From Edaphobacter sp. 12200R-103 (GTDB lineage Bacteria; Acidobacteriota; Terriglobia; Terriglobales; Acidobacteriaceae): a stretch of DNA of 64,000 bases. Of the stretch, positions 8,124-17,216 are shown piece after piece. The DNA is taken from positions 1,798,001-1,862,000 of the forward strand of contig NZ_CP048114.1 of assembly GCF_010093025.1 (NCBI RefSeq), given 5' to 3'. The position numbers and the translations under genes are program-made. The first letter of the stretch is position 1, and each line of letters begins with the position of its first letter. Below the pieces are notes generated by a model. It was not told the origin of the DNA, did no database searches, and was given only the letters and a program-made list of their open reading frames with translations.

Positions 8124-10073
8124 ATGCCAAAGATTCCGCAAGACAATGCTTCCCGGTTCTGTGTAAAAACGGTAGCGTTGTCGCTTGCGCTGACCTGCGT
8201 CAGCTATGCGCAGCAGCCTCCGGATCCTGCGCCTCCAAAGACCGATGCGGCTTCAAAGACAAGCACAGATTCCTCTCAAGAGTTCTCCAGACGCCAGCTG
8301 CGTGAAGCGGACAATGCCTACCTTGAGGGTGCCCGTCTCCTGGATCGAGGAGAGCTTGCGGCTGCCGAAAAGGCCTTTTTGAAGGCGTCGAAGATCGTTC
8401 CCACCAGATTGGAATACGTACAGGCAGCAACACTGGCGCACGAACACCGAGTCACCGAGTTGGTGCAGCAGGCTGGAAGAGCAAGGCTGCTGGGGCATCC
8501 TGATCAGGCAGATGCTCTGCTCGCCCAGGCCAACAGACTGGATCCGGAGAACAACATCGTCAGCCAGCACATGAACATTGCCTCTCAGCCCCCGTCGCGT
8601 CTCGAGACACAGGTTCGAAGCGCAGGTCGAAATCCCTTCGAGCGCCGGACAGACAGGCTGGCTGGCCCGATTGTGCTGTCTCCTTCCGCCGAACAAAGTG
8701 ACCTTCATCTTCGCGGAACGACCCAACAGGTGGTTCAGCAGGTATTTTCGCTCTACGGCATTCGTACCGTTATGGATGAATCCGTAGCGAACCAGCCGAT
8801 GCGAATCGACCTGGAAAAGATGGGCTATGAACGCGCTTCCGACGTCATCCTGAGCATGGCGCACGCCTTCGCAGTTCCTCTAGACGAACATACGGTCATC
8901 GTCGCGAAAGACACGCAACAGAACCGCGAACGTCTGGAGCCGCAGTTGGAAGAGACGATCTACATCCCGGGCTTCACCTCCGCACAGATGAAAGAGTTGG
9001 GGACAGTCGTACAGAATGTCTTCGACGTAAAAAAAGCCAGCATTCAGAGCAATGGCGGCACGATTGCCGTACGAGCGCCACAGGACACGATCTCGGCCAT
9101 CGACCAGATTCTCACCGACCTGATCGATGGTGGAGCTGAAGTAGTCTTGGACATCAACCTTTACTCGGTCGATCGTACGCGGCAACGCAAGATCGGAGCC
9201 CAGCTTCCGCAGCAGATCGGGGTGTACAACGCTGAGAGCGCAGCTCACGATATCGTGAGTGCCAACCAGTCCCTTGTCGATCAGGCGATCTCGCAGGGGC
9301 TGGTGCCCGCGGATGCCAACGATATCACCATTGCCCTTGCGCTCATCTCCTCGGGATTGGTTCAGAGCTCCTTGCTTGCCAACACAATCGGATTCTTCGG
9401 CGGTGGGCTAACAATGTCGGGTGTGACCACCAATGCAGCAACCACCTTTCAGCTGGCTCTCAACTCGAGCGACACCCGTGTGCTCGACACCATCAAACTG
9501 AGACTGAATGATCGTGAGACTGGAACCTTTCGCTCCGGCACTCGCTATCCCATCATCACGTCAACTTACAGCAGCGGCATTACGGGACTGCCTGGATCGC
9601 TGGCTGGGGCAACCATCAATGGCGTCAGCGCACAGTCCCTTATCAGCCAGGCGACCAGCGTAACAATTCCTCAGATTCAGTTTGAAGATCTTGGACTGAC
9701 CATGAAGGCCACACCGACCGTGCAGAAGTCCGGCCAGGTGACCATGCAACTCGATTTGAAGATCGAGGCACTGGGAAGCTCGTCGTTGAACAACATTCCC
9801 GTATTGGCGAACAGGCAGTATGTCTCCACCATTACGGTCAAAGACGGTGAGAGCGCCCTGCTCGCCAGTTCCCTCTCTCGCACTGAGGCTGCAGCGGTGA
9901 GTGGACTACCCGGTCTCGGGGAGCTTCCGGGCTTCCAGACGGCGACCGCAAACAAGGTTTCAGAGCTGGATACTAGCCAGCTGGTCCTGCTGATCACGCC
10001 GCATATCGTGCGTCACCGGAAGGACAATACGGCCGGTCCACGCATCGCCTTTGAACGCCGGCTACCGGACTAA
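8124..10073 (+). CDS. Secretin (type II secretion / type IV pilus GspD-PilQ superfamily)
   Basis: This is a 649-residue exported protein with a signal peptide (hydrophobic about residues 14-29, ending SYAQQ). A TPR-like segment follows (about 50-150, with ARLLDRGELAAAEKAFLKAS). Next comes an N-domain/STN-like region (about 190-270, LHLRGTTQQVVQQVFSLYGI) and a short N1-type repeat (280-340). The C-terminal secretin barrel (about 370-640) includes GTRYPI, VPQIQFEDLGLTMKATPTV-type strands and a final TSQLVLLITPHIV. Secretins form the outer-membrane gate for pilin or exoprotein traffic. No other secretion or pilus gene lies nearby, so it is an orphan here and its machine must be encoded elsewhere. 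It is 30 bases after the Fis-type gene. Confidence 0.9.
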   Translation: MPKIPQDNASRFCVKTVALSLALTCVSYAQQPPDPAPPKTDAASKTSTDSSQEFSRRQLREADNAYLEGARLLDRGELAAAEKAFLKASKIVPTRLEYVQAATLAHEHRVTELVQQAGRARLLGHPDQADALLAQANRLDPENNIVSQHMNIASQPPSRLETQVRSAGRNPFERRTDRLAGPIVLSPSAEQSDLHLRGTTQQVVQQVFSLYGIRTVMDESVANQPMRIDLEKMGYERASDVILSMAHAFAVPLDEHTVIVAKDTQQNRERLEPQLEETIYIPGFTSAQMKELGTVVQNVFDVKKASIQSNGGTIAVRAPQDTISAIDQILTDLIDGGAEVVLDINLYSVDRTRQRKIGAQLPQQIGVYNAESAAHDIVSANQSLVDQAISQGLVPADANDITIALALISSGLVQSSLLANTIGFFGGGLTMSGVTTNAATTFQLALNSSDTRVLDTIKLRLNDRETGTFRSGTRYPIITSTYSSGITGLPGSLAGATINGVSAQSLISQATSVTIPQIQFEDLGLTMKATPTVQKSGQVTMQLDLKIEALGSSSLNNIPVLANRQYVSTITVKDGESALLASSLSRTEAAAVSGLPGLGELPGFQTATANKVSELDTSQLVLLITPHIVRHRKDNTAGPRIAFERRLPD

Positions 10074-10114
10074 AGGTCCGCCGATTTCATAGAGTTGCAG
10101 CCGCCAGCACCTGT

Positions 10115-10143
10115 TTGACCACAATGACAGGGATCGTTATACT
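10115..10143 (+). promoter_or_regulatory. Sigma-70 promoter of the tRNA unit
   Basis: TTGACC (10115-10120) and TATACT (10138-10143) are separated by exactly 17 bases and lie 13 bases before the tRNA-Gly gene. This is the best housekeeping promoter visible in the window. Confidence 0.75.
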
Positions 10144-10155
10144 GAGGATGTGAGA

Positions 10156-10230
10156 GCGGGAGTAGCTCAGTGGTAGAGTGCTTCCTTGCCAAGGAAGATG
10201 TCGCCGGTTCGACCCCGGTCTCCCGCTCCA
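10156..10230 (+). tRNA. tRNA-Gly (GCC)
   Basis: A 75-base cloverleaf: acceptor GCGGGAG pairs with CTCCCGC, the D arm contains AGCTCAGTGGTAGAG, and the anticodon stem CTTCC/GGAAG encloses loop TTGCCAA with anticodon GCC. The T arm carries GGTTCGACCCC, followed by discriminator T and an encoded CCA. Confidence 0.97.
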
Positions 10231-10302
10231 AAGAATCCCTGCCTGAGTTACACTTCCTAGACAAGCTATTTGCAGGGCTGGAAAGAGTAAGCAGCCCACC
10301 GG

Positions 10303-10377
10303 GGCGCGGTACCCAAGTGGTAAGGGAGAGGTCTGCAAAACCTTTATGCGTCGGTTCGATCCCGACCCGCGCCTCCA
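10303..10377 (+). tRNA. tRNA-Cys (GCA)
   Basis: A 75-base cloverleaf: acceptor GGCGCGG pairs with CCGCGCC, and the anticodon stem GAGGT/ACCTT encloses loop CTGCAAA with anticodon GCA. The T arm is TCGGTTCGATCCCGA, followed by discriminator T and an encoded CCA. It lies 72 bases after tRNA-Gly and probably shares its promoter. Confidence 0.97.
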
Positions 10378-10523
10378 AAATTTCCCGATAAACAAAAAAT
10401 GATTCCCCGCCATTCAAGTTGCTTCATCAGCAGACACCGGGTCAGCGTAGACATATCTTGTTCCTGGAAGGACAGGCCAGCAGAATAGATTGCCTTTCAG
10501 AAACACTCATAGCAGATGATCAG

Positions 10524-10557
10524 GACGAAGCCTGCGGGAACTACAGCTTCGTCTTTT
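10524..10557 (+). terminator. Candidate terminator after the tRNA genes
   Basis: GACGAAGC (10524-10531) and GCTTCGTC (10546-10553) form an 8-base stem with a 14-base loop, followed by TTTT. The polarity fits the tRNA transcript. The 140 bases between tRNA-Cys and the hairpin hold nothing else I can identify. Confidence 0.5.
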
Positions 10558-10561
10558 CCAT

Positions 10562-13500
10562 TTAATTTTCCTCAGACCGAGTGAGCCTACGAGAGCCGTT
10601 ATGTGATGTTCCCTGCACCTGCCAAAAACTCTTGCCATGCGCTGGGTACAGCAGCCGCACTGTATTGATCGAATACGGCCCTGCATCAAGATCAATCTCT
10701 CCTTTGTGAAAAGTGACCTTTGTGTTGGCCTCCTTGAGGTCCTGCTCCATGAGGTTGGTTTCAAGCACCCTGGAGGCCCCGAATGGCACGGTGATCTTCG
10801 CATGGGTGTCTTCGCCGGCCCATTCATAGAAGCGAAGGATGAGACTATCGCCATCTTCGCTTTTCTTCATCGCTGTCAGAACGAGGGTGTCGGGAGCAAC
10901 GCGCACAAGGGAATGCTTTGCTGGCAGATCTCCTGTATGCGCTTCGACCTGGAAAGACTGCATCGGATAGTTGAATTCATAAGCCCGCAGGACGGTTTCG
11001 GCCTTCTTCCACGAGCCAGGGTGCGGATAAAGCGAGTAAGTGAAGTGCTGATGCCCTCGATCGGCAGTTGGATCAGGATAAAGAGGAGCGCGTAACAGTG
11101 AGAGGCGAAGCACGTTGCCAAGTGCGTCATAGCCGTACTTGGAGTCATTAATGAGGCTGAATCCATGTTCGCTGTCGCCAAGATCGGCCCATCGCAACGC
11201 GGGAACTTCGAAGCGAGCGGCATCGACAGGATTGTTGCGCGAGGTGCTGCGCTCGATACTGCCGTAGGGAATCTCGTAAGTCGCAGCAGAGCTTGTTGCG
11301 GTAAGCGGAAAGCTGGCTTTGAGCAGCACGTGGGTCTCATGCCAGTCGATATTGTTGACCACATCTACATGAGGAGTAGAGGCGTAGAGAGTAATGTCCT
11401 GTACAAAAGTGGATTTGCTCCAGTGGCGAGTGATGCGAATGATTTCACGAAGCGGACCGCGTTCGATGGTCTCGATGCTGCTAAGTGCGAGTAGGTCGGT
11501 CTCCTGCTTGTCGTAGTCCTTATCGATGTTCCATGCATCTTCGACGCGGATGCTGTCGAGATTATGCTCGGTTAGGCTCCGGCCGGTGTCGACGAAGGTC
11601 TCCAGCTTGTTGCCGCATTGACCAGGGACGATGCTCTCAAACTTCACCTTTTTTTGATAAAGGCTCGTGATGCAGCCGGTCTTCGGATCGAGCGTGACGC
11701 GGAGGAATGCGTTCTCCATCGTGGTTCCACGCAGTGCGAGGTCGCTCGTAACTTTGCGTTGACCAGGGACTGCGTGAAGAACGGTATACCCAACAGAGGG
11801 CACGTTTCCAGGCCGAAGAAGCAGATGGTATGTGTTCGTTGCTTCGTCTTTGGATAAGACCTGCACGAGTACAGGTTTATTGTCAGCATCGAGTACGCTG
11901 ATGCCATTGGGGGTGGGCTGTGGCATTTGCACAGAGACAGTGACCATGCCGGAGCGGTCCCAGCTCAATGGATTCCAGACGACGATGGGTACGCCGGGAT
12001 GCATCGCCGTATTGATGTGGCTGTTAAGTTCGCGAAGCGCGTTACTGGTAGCCTCGTAGGCGATCCTGTGAGCTTCGTCATAATCCTTCTGTGCATCTTT
12101 GTAGACGGGGGCAATGGCAGTCCCGGCGGCGACATCATGGAACTCATTGAAAGCTTTCTTCTTCCATGCTTCCGTCAGTTGTTCGCCGGGATATTCAAGA
12201 CCGCCGAGCCATGCAAGCGAGGAGTATTTTTCGGCATCGAGCAACCACTCATCACTGTGACGCATGTTGGCCTTCTGAGCAGCCTGACTGGTAAAGGTAC
12301 CGCGGTGATGCTCGAGATAGATCTCATCGTTCCAGACGGGAAGGTGAATCCTGCCATCGGATTGAACAGGAAGATGCGTGTCGCCGGCGGCCAGGGTCTT
12401 ATAGTTCCAGACGGGCATGCCGGTAGTAGCAATATGCGAATTCATATCGTTGAAGAATGACTGAGAGGTGCGGAACTCGACACGCGGGTAGATGCGGTTG
12501 GGATTGGACCAGTCAATGCCATTCTCGATGGACTCACGCGCACCGGTGATATTGAGTCTCCCCAGGCTGGGGCCGTAGACGTGCATCAGCTCTTGTTGGC
12601 CCGGATTGAGTTTGATAGCGACGGCAAGGTCGCGTGCCATCTCATCGGCTTCGGTCCCTTGCACGATATCGTGCGGAAAGTAGGACAGGACGCGACTGCC
12701 GTCAGGTGACTGCCACCAGAAGAGTTTGAGTGGAAGCGGATTGGTGTCGTTGTAACGAAGTTTCTGCGTGATAAAGTAGTCGATGCCCGACTTCTTATAG
12801 ATCTGTGGGAGCTGCCAGTCGTAGCCGAAGGAGTCGACATTCCATCCAATTTTGACGTCGACATTGAACTTCTGCTGAAAGTAGCGCTTGCCCAGTAGAA
12901 GTTGACGGACCTGCGATTCGCCGTCCGTCATGTTGAGGTCGGGTTCGACCCACATGCCGCCGACTAACTCCCATCGCCCCTCTTTCACGCGCTTCTGGAT
13001 CTCAGCAAATATCCCGGGAAACTTTTCTTCCATCCATTCGTAATACTGCGCGCTGGACTGGGACAAGGTGTATTGAGGATATTCGCGCATCATCTGGAGA
13101 GCGCTCGAGAAGGTAAAGCGTACCTGGTCGACAGCCTCGGAGGCGGTCCACAGCCAGGCTGCGTCAATGTGTGCGTCGCCGGTGAGCTGAATGAAGAATT
13201 TTTTAAGGAGTGGCTTCAAAGGCTCAAGTGCGGCCTGTGCTTTGATCAGCGAGGTATCAAATGCAGACTGGTCATCCCCATCGAGCGATGCAAGGCTAAC
13301 GGAGGTTGCTGCGGAATCGAGGAGGTTTTCCTGTGACGTAAGGTCGGCTGGGTCTTTGACGATGGTCGGGAGAAGCTGCGCCGCCGAGACCAGTTCTGTA
13401 GCGAGCGCGGCGGGATTGGGCCGTTTGGAAAGGAAGTTTACCTCGACGGAGGCCCCTTCAAAATGCTTAACCTCATAGGTAAGCGGCATGTGGACGGCTA

Positions 13501-14017
13501 TCAGAACCTTGTCGCCCGGCTTCGCGCTTTCGATCAGAGTGCGTCGCGCGAGATAAGTGCCTTCGTCAACACGGTGGCCATTGAAATAGATGGTCTCGTA
13601 GAGATAGCCGCGACCGGGACCGAAGCCGCCGACATCGATTTTGAAGGTAATGCGGGTACCGGTGAGATCGTATCCATTAAGCGTCTTGGGAATCTCAATC
13701 CAGCGGCGAAGCCAAAGTTCCTTCGGCGACGCGTAGAAAGGCAGCCGAACATTTTTCCAGCTGGAAGTATCGAGGTCGGGGCTTTCACCGTGTTCCACAG
13801 GGCCTTCATGCCACTGCCAGTCGCGTGCATCGAGTGCTCCAAAGGAGGAAAGCCGCTGAATAACCGCCTGTGCCGGAGCGGAAAACTGATAGGCATTCGG
13901 AGAATGGGACTGCGCTAGCAAGGGCGCCGTAAGGATAAGGAGCGCAATCCAACGAAGTATGGATCCCTTTGCAGACAAGCGAGGCCTTTCCGTAGAGCCG
14001 TGGTTTACCGAATACAC
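10562..14017 (-). CDS. Glycoside hydrolase family 38 alpha-mannosidase
   Basis: This is a secreted GH38 retaining alpha-mannosidase of 1,151 residues. A signal segment (about 21-36, RWIALLILTAPLLAQS) is followed by a beta-sandwich N-domain. The catalytic domain contains GDAHIDAAW (about 280-288; H283 and D285 are zinc ligands by family precedent), MWVEPDLNM (about 355-363; the Asp is the expected nucleophile), and GWNVDSFGY (391-399). A middle helical region (QQLTEAWKKKAFNEFHDVAAGT-type, in shorter pieces) and C-terminal beta domains complete the fold. It releases alpha-linked mannose. GTG at 14017 is the start, with GGAGA about 9 bases upstream. It lies alone on the reverse strand, downstream of the damaged hydrolase gene, and differs clearly in sequence from the second GH38 at 23.6 kb, so it is not a recent duplicate. 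Confidence 0.9.
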   Translation of the reverse strand: MYSVNHGSTERPRLSAKGSILRWIALLILTAPLLAQSHSPNAYQFSAPAQAVIQRLSSFGALDARDWQWHEGPVEHGESPDLDTSSWKNVRLPFYASPKELWLRRWIEIPKTLNGYDLTGTRITFKIDVGGFGPGRGYLYETIYFNGHRVDEGTYLARRTLIESAKPGDKVLIAVHMPLTYEVKHFEGASVEVNFLSKRPNPAALATELVSAAQLLPTIVKDPADLTSQENLLDSAATSVSLASLDGDDQSAFDTSLIKAQAALEPLKPLLKKFFIQLTGDAHIDAAWLWTASEAVDQVRFTFSSALQMMREYPQYTLSQSSAQYYEWMEEKFPGIFAEIQKRVKEGRWELVGGMWVEPDLNMTDGESQVRQLLLGKRYFQQKFNVDVKIGWNVDSFGYDWQLPQIYKKSGIDYFITQKLRYNDTNPLPLKLFWWQSPDGSRVLSYFPHDIVQGTEADEMARDLAVAIKLNPGQQELMHVYGPSLGRLNITGARESIENGIDWSNPNRIYPRVEFRTSQSFFNDMNSHIATTGMPVWNYKTLAAGDTHLPVQSDGRIHLPVWNDEIYLEHHRGTFTSQAAQKANMRHSDEWLLDAEKYSSLAWLGGLEYPGEQLTEAWKKKAFNEFHDVAAGTAIAPVYKDAQKDYDEAHRIAYEATSNALRELNSHINTAMHPGVPIVVWNPLSWDRSGMVTVSVQMPQPTPNGISVLDADNKPVLVQVLSKDEATNTYHLLLRPGNVPSVGYTVLHAVPGQRKVTSDLALRGTTMENAFLRVTLDPKTGCITSLYQKKVKFESIVPGQCGNKLETFVDTGRSLTEHNLDSIRVEDAWNIDKDYDKQETDLLALSSIETIERGPLREIIRITRHWSKSTFVQDITLYASTPHVDVVNNIDWHETHVLLKASFPLTATSSAATYEIPYGSIERSTSRNNPVDAARFEVPALRWADLGDSEHGFSLINDSKYGYDALGNVLRLSLLRAPLYPDPTADRGHQHFTYSLYPHPGSWKKAETVLRAYEFNYPMQSFQVEAHTGDLPAKHSLVRVAPDTLVLTAMKKSEDGDSLILRFYEWAGEDTHAKITVPFGASRVLETNLMEQDLKEANTKVTFHKGEIDLDAGPYSINTVRLLYPAHGKSFWQVQGTSHNGSRRLTRSEEN

Positions 14018-14088
14018 TCAATGTTCTCCATAAAAGATCTAGATGTCATTGCAAAAGGTCCAGCTTGTATATAAGAGAAGCTCCCATC

Positions 14089-16098
14089 TTATTTCCAAAA
14101 GATAGGCGTCTGGTTTCTTTCATCAAGATTGACCGTTATTGGTGCAATCAGATCAATCAGCTGGCTCAAGTCAAAATCCCGATAAAGATCGAGACAAACT
14201 AATTCAGGTGTTTCTGCATACGAAAACTTTTCGCCAAATAATTCGGACAGAGAATGGATTCCTTCTTCCGCCCTAAAGGAAGAGAAATGGCTCGGCCCCA
14301 AAGCCGCTGCAACAAGTGCCGCTACTTCAGAGCGAGGACCTCGAGTCACCATCTCGATCTTTTGCCCGGAATAAGGAGCAGCTGATCTCTCTGCCCCAGG
14401 CGACGGACTTCCATCAGTGTTGGAATTAGACAGCCACTGGGTCACGCCGATTATTTGTGCTGCCTCGATTCCAAGCGGACGTTCACCGACAGTATTCAGC
14501 ATCTGGGCAGCACTGCTAAGATTCGGGCGTTCCGGGGTTCCGGGAATACTGTCTCCAAGCAGAATTGGGTCAAACAGCAGAACGCGATATCCGCGGCTCA
14601 GTAGATTTCCGGCCTCGACCGCCAGGGAGGTCCGGCCCTTATCGGAGATCAGAATGGCAGTCTTCCCCGCGGCCCGGACCGATGACTGCACCAGAACGCC
14701 GGTAGCGCTCAAGCCATTGCTGAACTCAAAGCGGTATCCCCGGCTCTCGATACCTCTCTCATGGAAAGCACTTACAGGCCACGCGTGCACCACACCCACT
14801 GTTGCAAATCGCGTGATGCTGCGCAGTGATTCCCGTTTTTTATCTATCTCAGATGGCCGGATGCGATTGTGATGGATTTGTTCGGCCAGCTTCTGTGCGA
14901 GGCTAACGATCGTGAGGTTGTCTTTGGGTAGGCCGACAACCAGATCTTCTGCGGGAAGCACTTCCTCATCGGTGTCCGGATCTTCCGTAGCAGATGTCTG
15001 AAGGTGAAACTGATCCCTTAAAAAGCGATACGACTGAAGACGGCTATCAAGCTGATAGTTGTGCGTTCCGGGGTCGTCATTCTGGTACCACTGCAGATCG
15101 CCCGGATGATGAGCAGCCGTATAGAAAGGCTTGATGTCGTTGTAGACTCCTTGCTTTACGACAGCGGCGCGAAAGCAGCAATCATCCATCGAATTGTAGA
15201 TCAATAAGGTTGGACGGGGGGCGCGTAACGTCATCAACTGAGCATAGTCAGCGGTCGACCGCACATCGGGTGCATTCTGCTCGGCGTCCCCGGCATACTC
15301 TGGATGCTCAACAGCCGTGGTTAGCGAGCTGAACCCGGCGACAGGGATCGATGGTCCAATGCGCTCATCGAGCGTACTAAGAAGCATCGTCTGCCATCCG
15401 CCTCCAGACAGGCCTGTCATTGCGATACGCTTTCGGTCGACGCGCGGATCGTTGTAAAGGAAGTCAAGCCCACGACGCATCGCTAGATAAAAAAGCCCGG
15501 CTCCGTTCGCTCCCGCGAGATCGAGCAATCCGATATTGTTGTGTGCGTTTTCCGCGGAGGCCAACTCGCCGAAGCCGATCCATTCCAGACTCAAAGCCAG
15601 CATTCCATGGCGAGCCTGGTTGATGCAGCGCTTTTGTTTATGTTCCACGGCCTTTCCACCTGGCCCGTGGCCATTCACATTCAGCACAGCAGGCATGCCA
15701 GGCGCCAGATGGTCTGGCTCATAGAGTAGAGCTGCAGAGTAAAAACCAGGAACAATCTCGTAGCGATACTTAACGATTCGGTAGCCTTTTCGCTCAATAA
15801 CTCCGACTCGTTCAAACTTCGGTGCAGAGTTAACCTACTCTTCCGGCCAGCCGTGGTAGATGGTTGTAAGAGCATGTTTTCGCAACGTCTCAGCTTGCTG
15901 GTGAAGAGCTGTCTCAGAGCCAACGGGAGGAAGCGCCGGAACTTTTTTCAGTAAAAAGTGCCTCAGCTCATCAGCCACGATAGCCGGGTCTTGCAGCTTC
16001 TGTTGCAGCAGGGGATCCAATACCTTGCGAGTAGCCTGCGCTGAAAGGCTCACCGAACAGGCAAGCAGAGACAAACCGAGTGTTCCAATCTTTTTCAT
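14089..16098 (-). pseudogene. Alpha/beta hydrolase interrupted by an in-frame amber codon
   Basis: Reading one frame from ATG at 16098 gives a signal peptide (MKKIGTLGLSLLACSVSLSA), a helical stretch ending YHGWPEE, then TAG at 15835-15837. The same frame continues with VNSAPKFERVGVIERKGYRI and a full hydrolase domain to 14089, 668 residues in all. The domain has the nucleophile elbow TGLSGGGW, a later acid candidate in YNSMDDCC, and a His in DPGTHNY, as in acetyl-xylan-esterase and dienelactone-hydrolase-like exported enzymes. Because the frame is unchanged on both sides of the stop, this looks like a single nonsense mutation, or a sequencing error or readthrough. The downstream part alone could start at 15696 but would lack the signal peptide. 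It sits between a TonB receptor remnant and a GH38 gene. Confidence 0.75.
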
Positions 16099-16168
16099 AA
16101 CGTTATTACGGTAAAGAGATTGACCCTGCGACGGAAGAGCAAACTTCCATCGCAGGGTGTGGAGCACA

Positions 16169-17195
16169 TCAGAAGATGAGCTTCAGCCCAAGCTGTCCGA
16201 TACGAGGATCACCAGCAGACAGAATGTTTCCAAAGCCTCCCCTGTTGATGGTTGCTACCGGATCGGACAGGTTAGTGTGATTGAGCACATTGAAGAACTC
16301 TGCACGGAACTGAGCATGGAAATGCTCGGTTGCGCCGAAGTTCTTATAGAGGCTTACATCCCAGTTCACAAATCCCGGTCCCCGCAGAGCACCCTTGCTG
16401 ATATTGCCGTACTTGTACGGATAAGCAGCATAGGTTCCAGGATTTGTACCGACTGCAGGAAGAGGTAGGGCAAACGAACTCTTGTTGAGCCAGTTTGCAC
16501 ATGCGGTAGTTGTCGTAGCACAGCCATTGCCGCCGTATGGCTTTCCTTGCAGAATCGCCCGCGGTGCGGCTCCGGTTGCGGCTACATCCGTGCCGGTAAA
16601 GACCGTATACGCGTCGCCGGTGGAGGCGGAGAGGAGACCGCTGGTTCCCCACCCTCCGATCACGAACCGTGCTGCTCGCGGTATTGCAGTGAAGTTCGGG
16701 AGCGTCAGGACATAGGACCCGTTGAAGATATGAGTTCGATCAAATGGAGACGGCCCATACTCGAAGTCACTGAATCCCGGCACATAGATCGGCTGACTGA
16801 AGCTGCCGCCGCCGCCATTCTGCAGTGTCTGGTTCTGCGGAATGTTGTCCAACGATTTTGAGTAGGTATAGCTGGCCTGCACCGTAAAGTTACGGGCGAA
16901 ACGATGCTGCACGGCAGCCTGGAAGGAATGGTAACTCGAGGCTCCTGTCTGCGTGAGCATGTTGATGTTGGAATAGTCCGGAGCGTACTTGGTACGCGAC
17001 ATGATCGAAGCGCGGGGATTGCCGAAGATACTCGGGTCGCCGGGTAGGTAGATACCAGGATTGAACTGCATGTCACGACGGATATGTCGTCCTGACGAAC
17101 CGACATAGGATGCCCGCAAAGACCACTGCTGCGTAAGCTGGCGCTCGACGGAGAGGTTCCAGTTGTATGCTACGACGCAGGCAGGCCAGCCAGAG
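16169..17195 (-). pseudogene. C-terminal fragment of an Oar-like TonB-dependent receptor
   Basis: The frame encodes only the last third of an Oar-like receptor, about 340 residues against about 1,150 for the intact ones at 20.0 and 53.5 kb. Recognisable barrel strands are YNWNLSVERQLTQQWSLRAS, FTVQASYTYSKSLDNIPQ, FDRTHIFNGSYVLTLP, AQFRAEFFNVLNHTNL, and the terminal aromatic QLGLKLIF that the outer-membrane assembly machinery recognises. Upstream of YNWN the frame stays open to 17350, but that part is antisense to the next gene and resembles no receptor sequence, so the homologous part ends near 17170-17200. No plug, no carboxypeptidase-regulatory domain and no signal peptide remain. The right edge given is approximate. 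Confidence 0.75.
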
Positions 17196-17216
17196 GTCGC
17201 CCTTTCAACGAAAGGA

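Noticed and set aside
10070..10417. Open frame of 115 aa on the reverse strand over the tRNA genes
   Set aside because: It is antisense to two clear tRNAs; the apparent protein is the translated complement of tRNA sequence.
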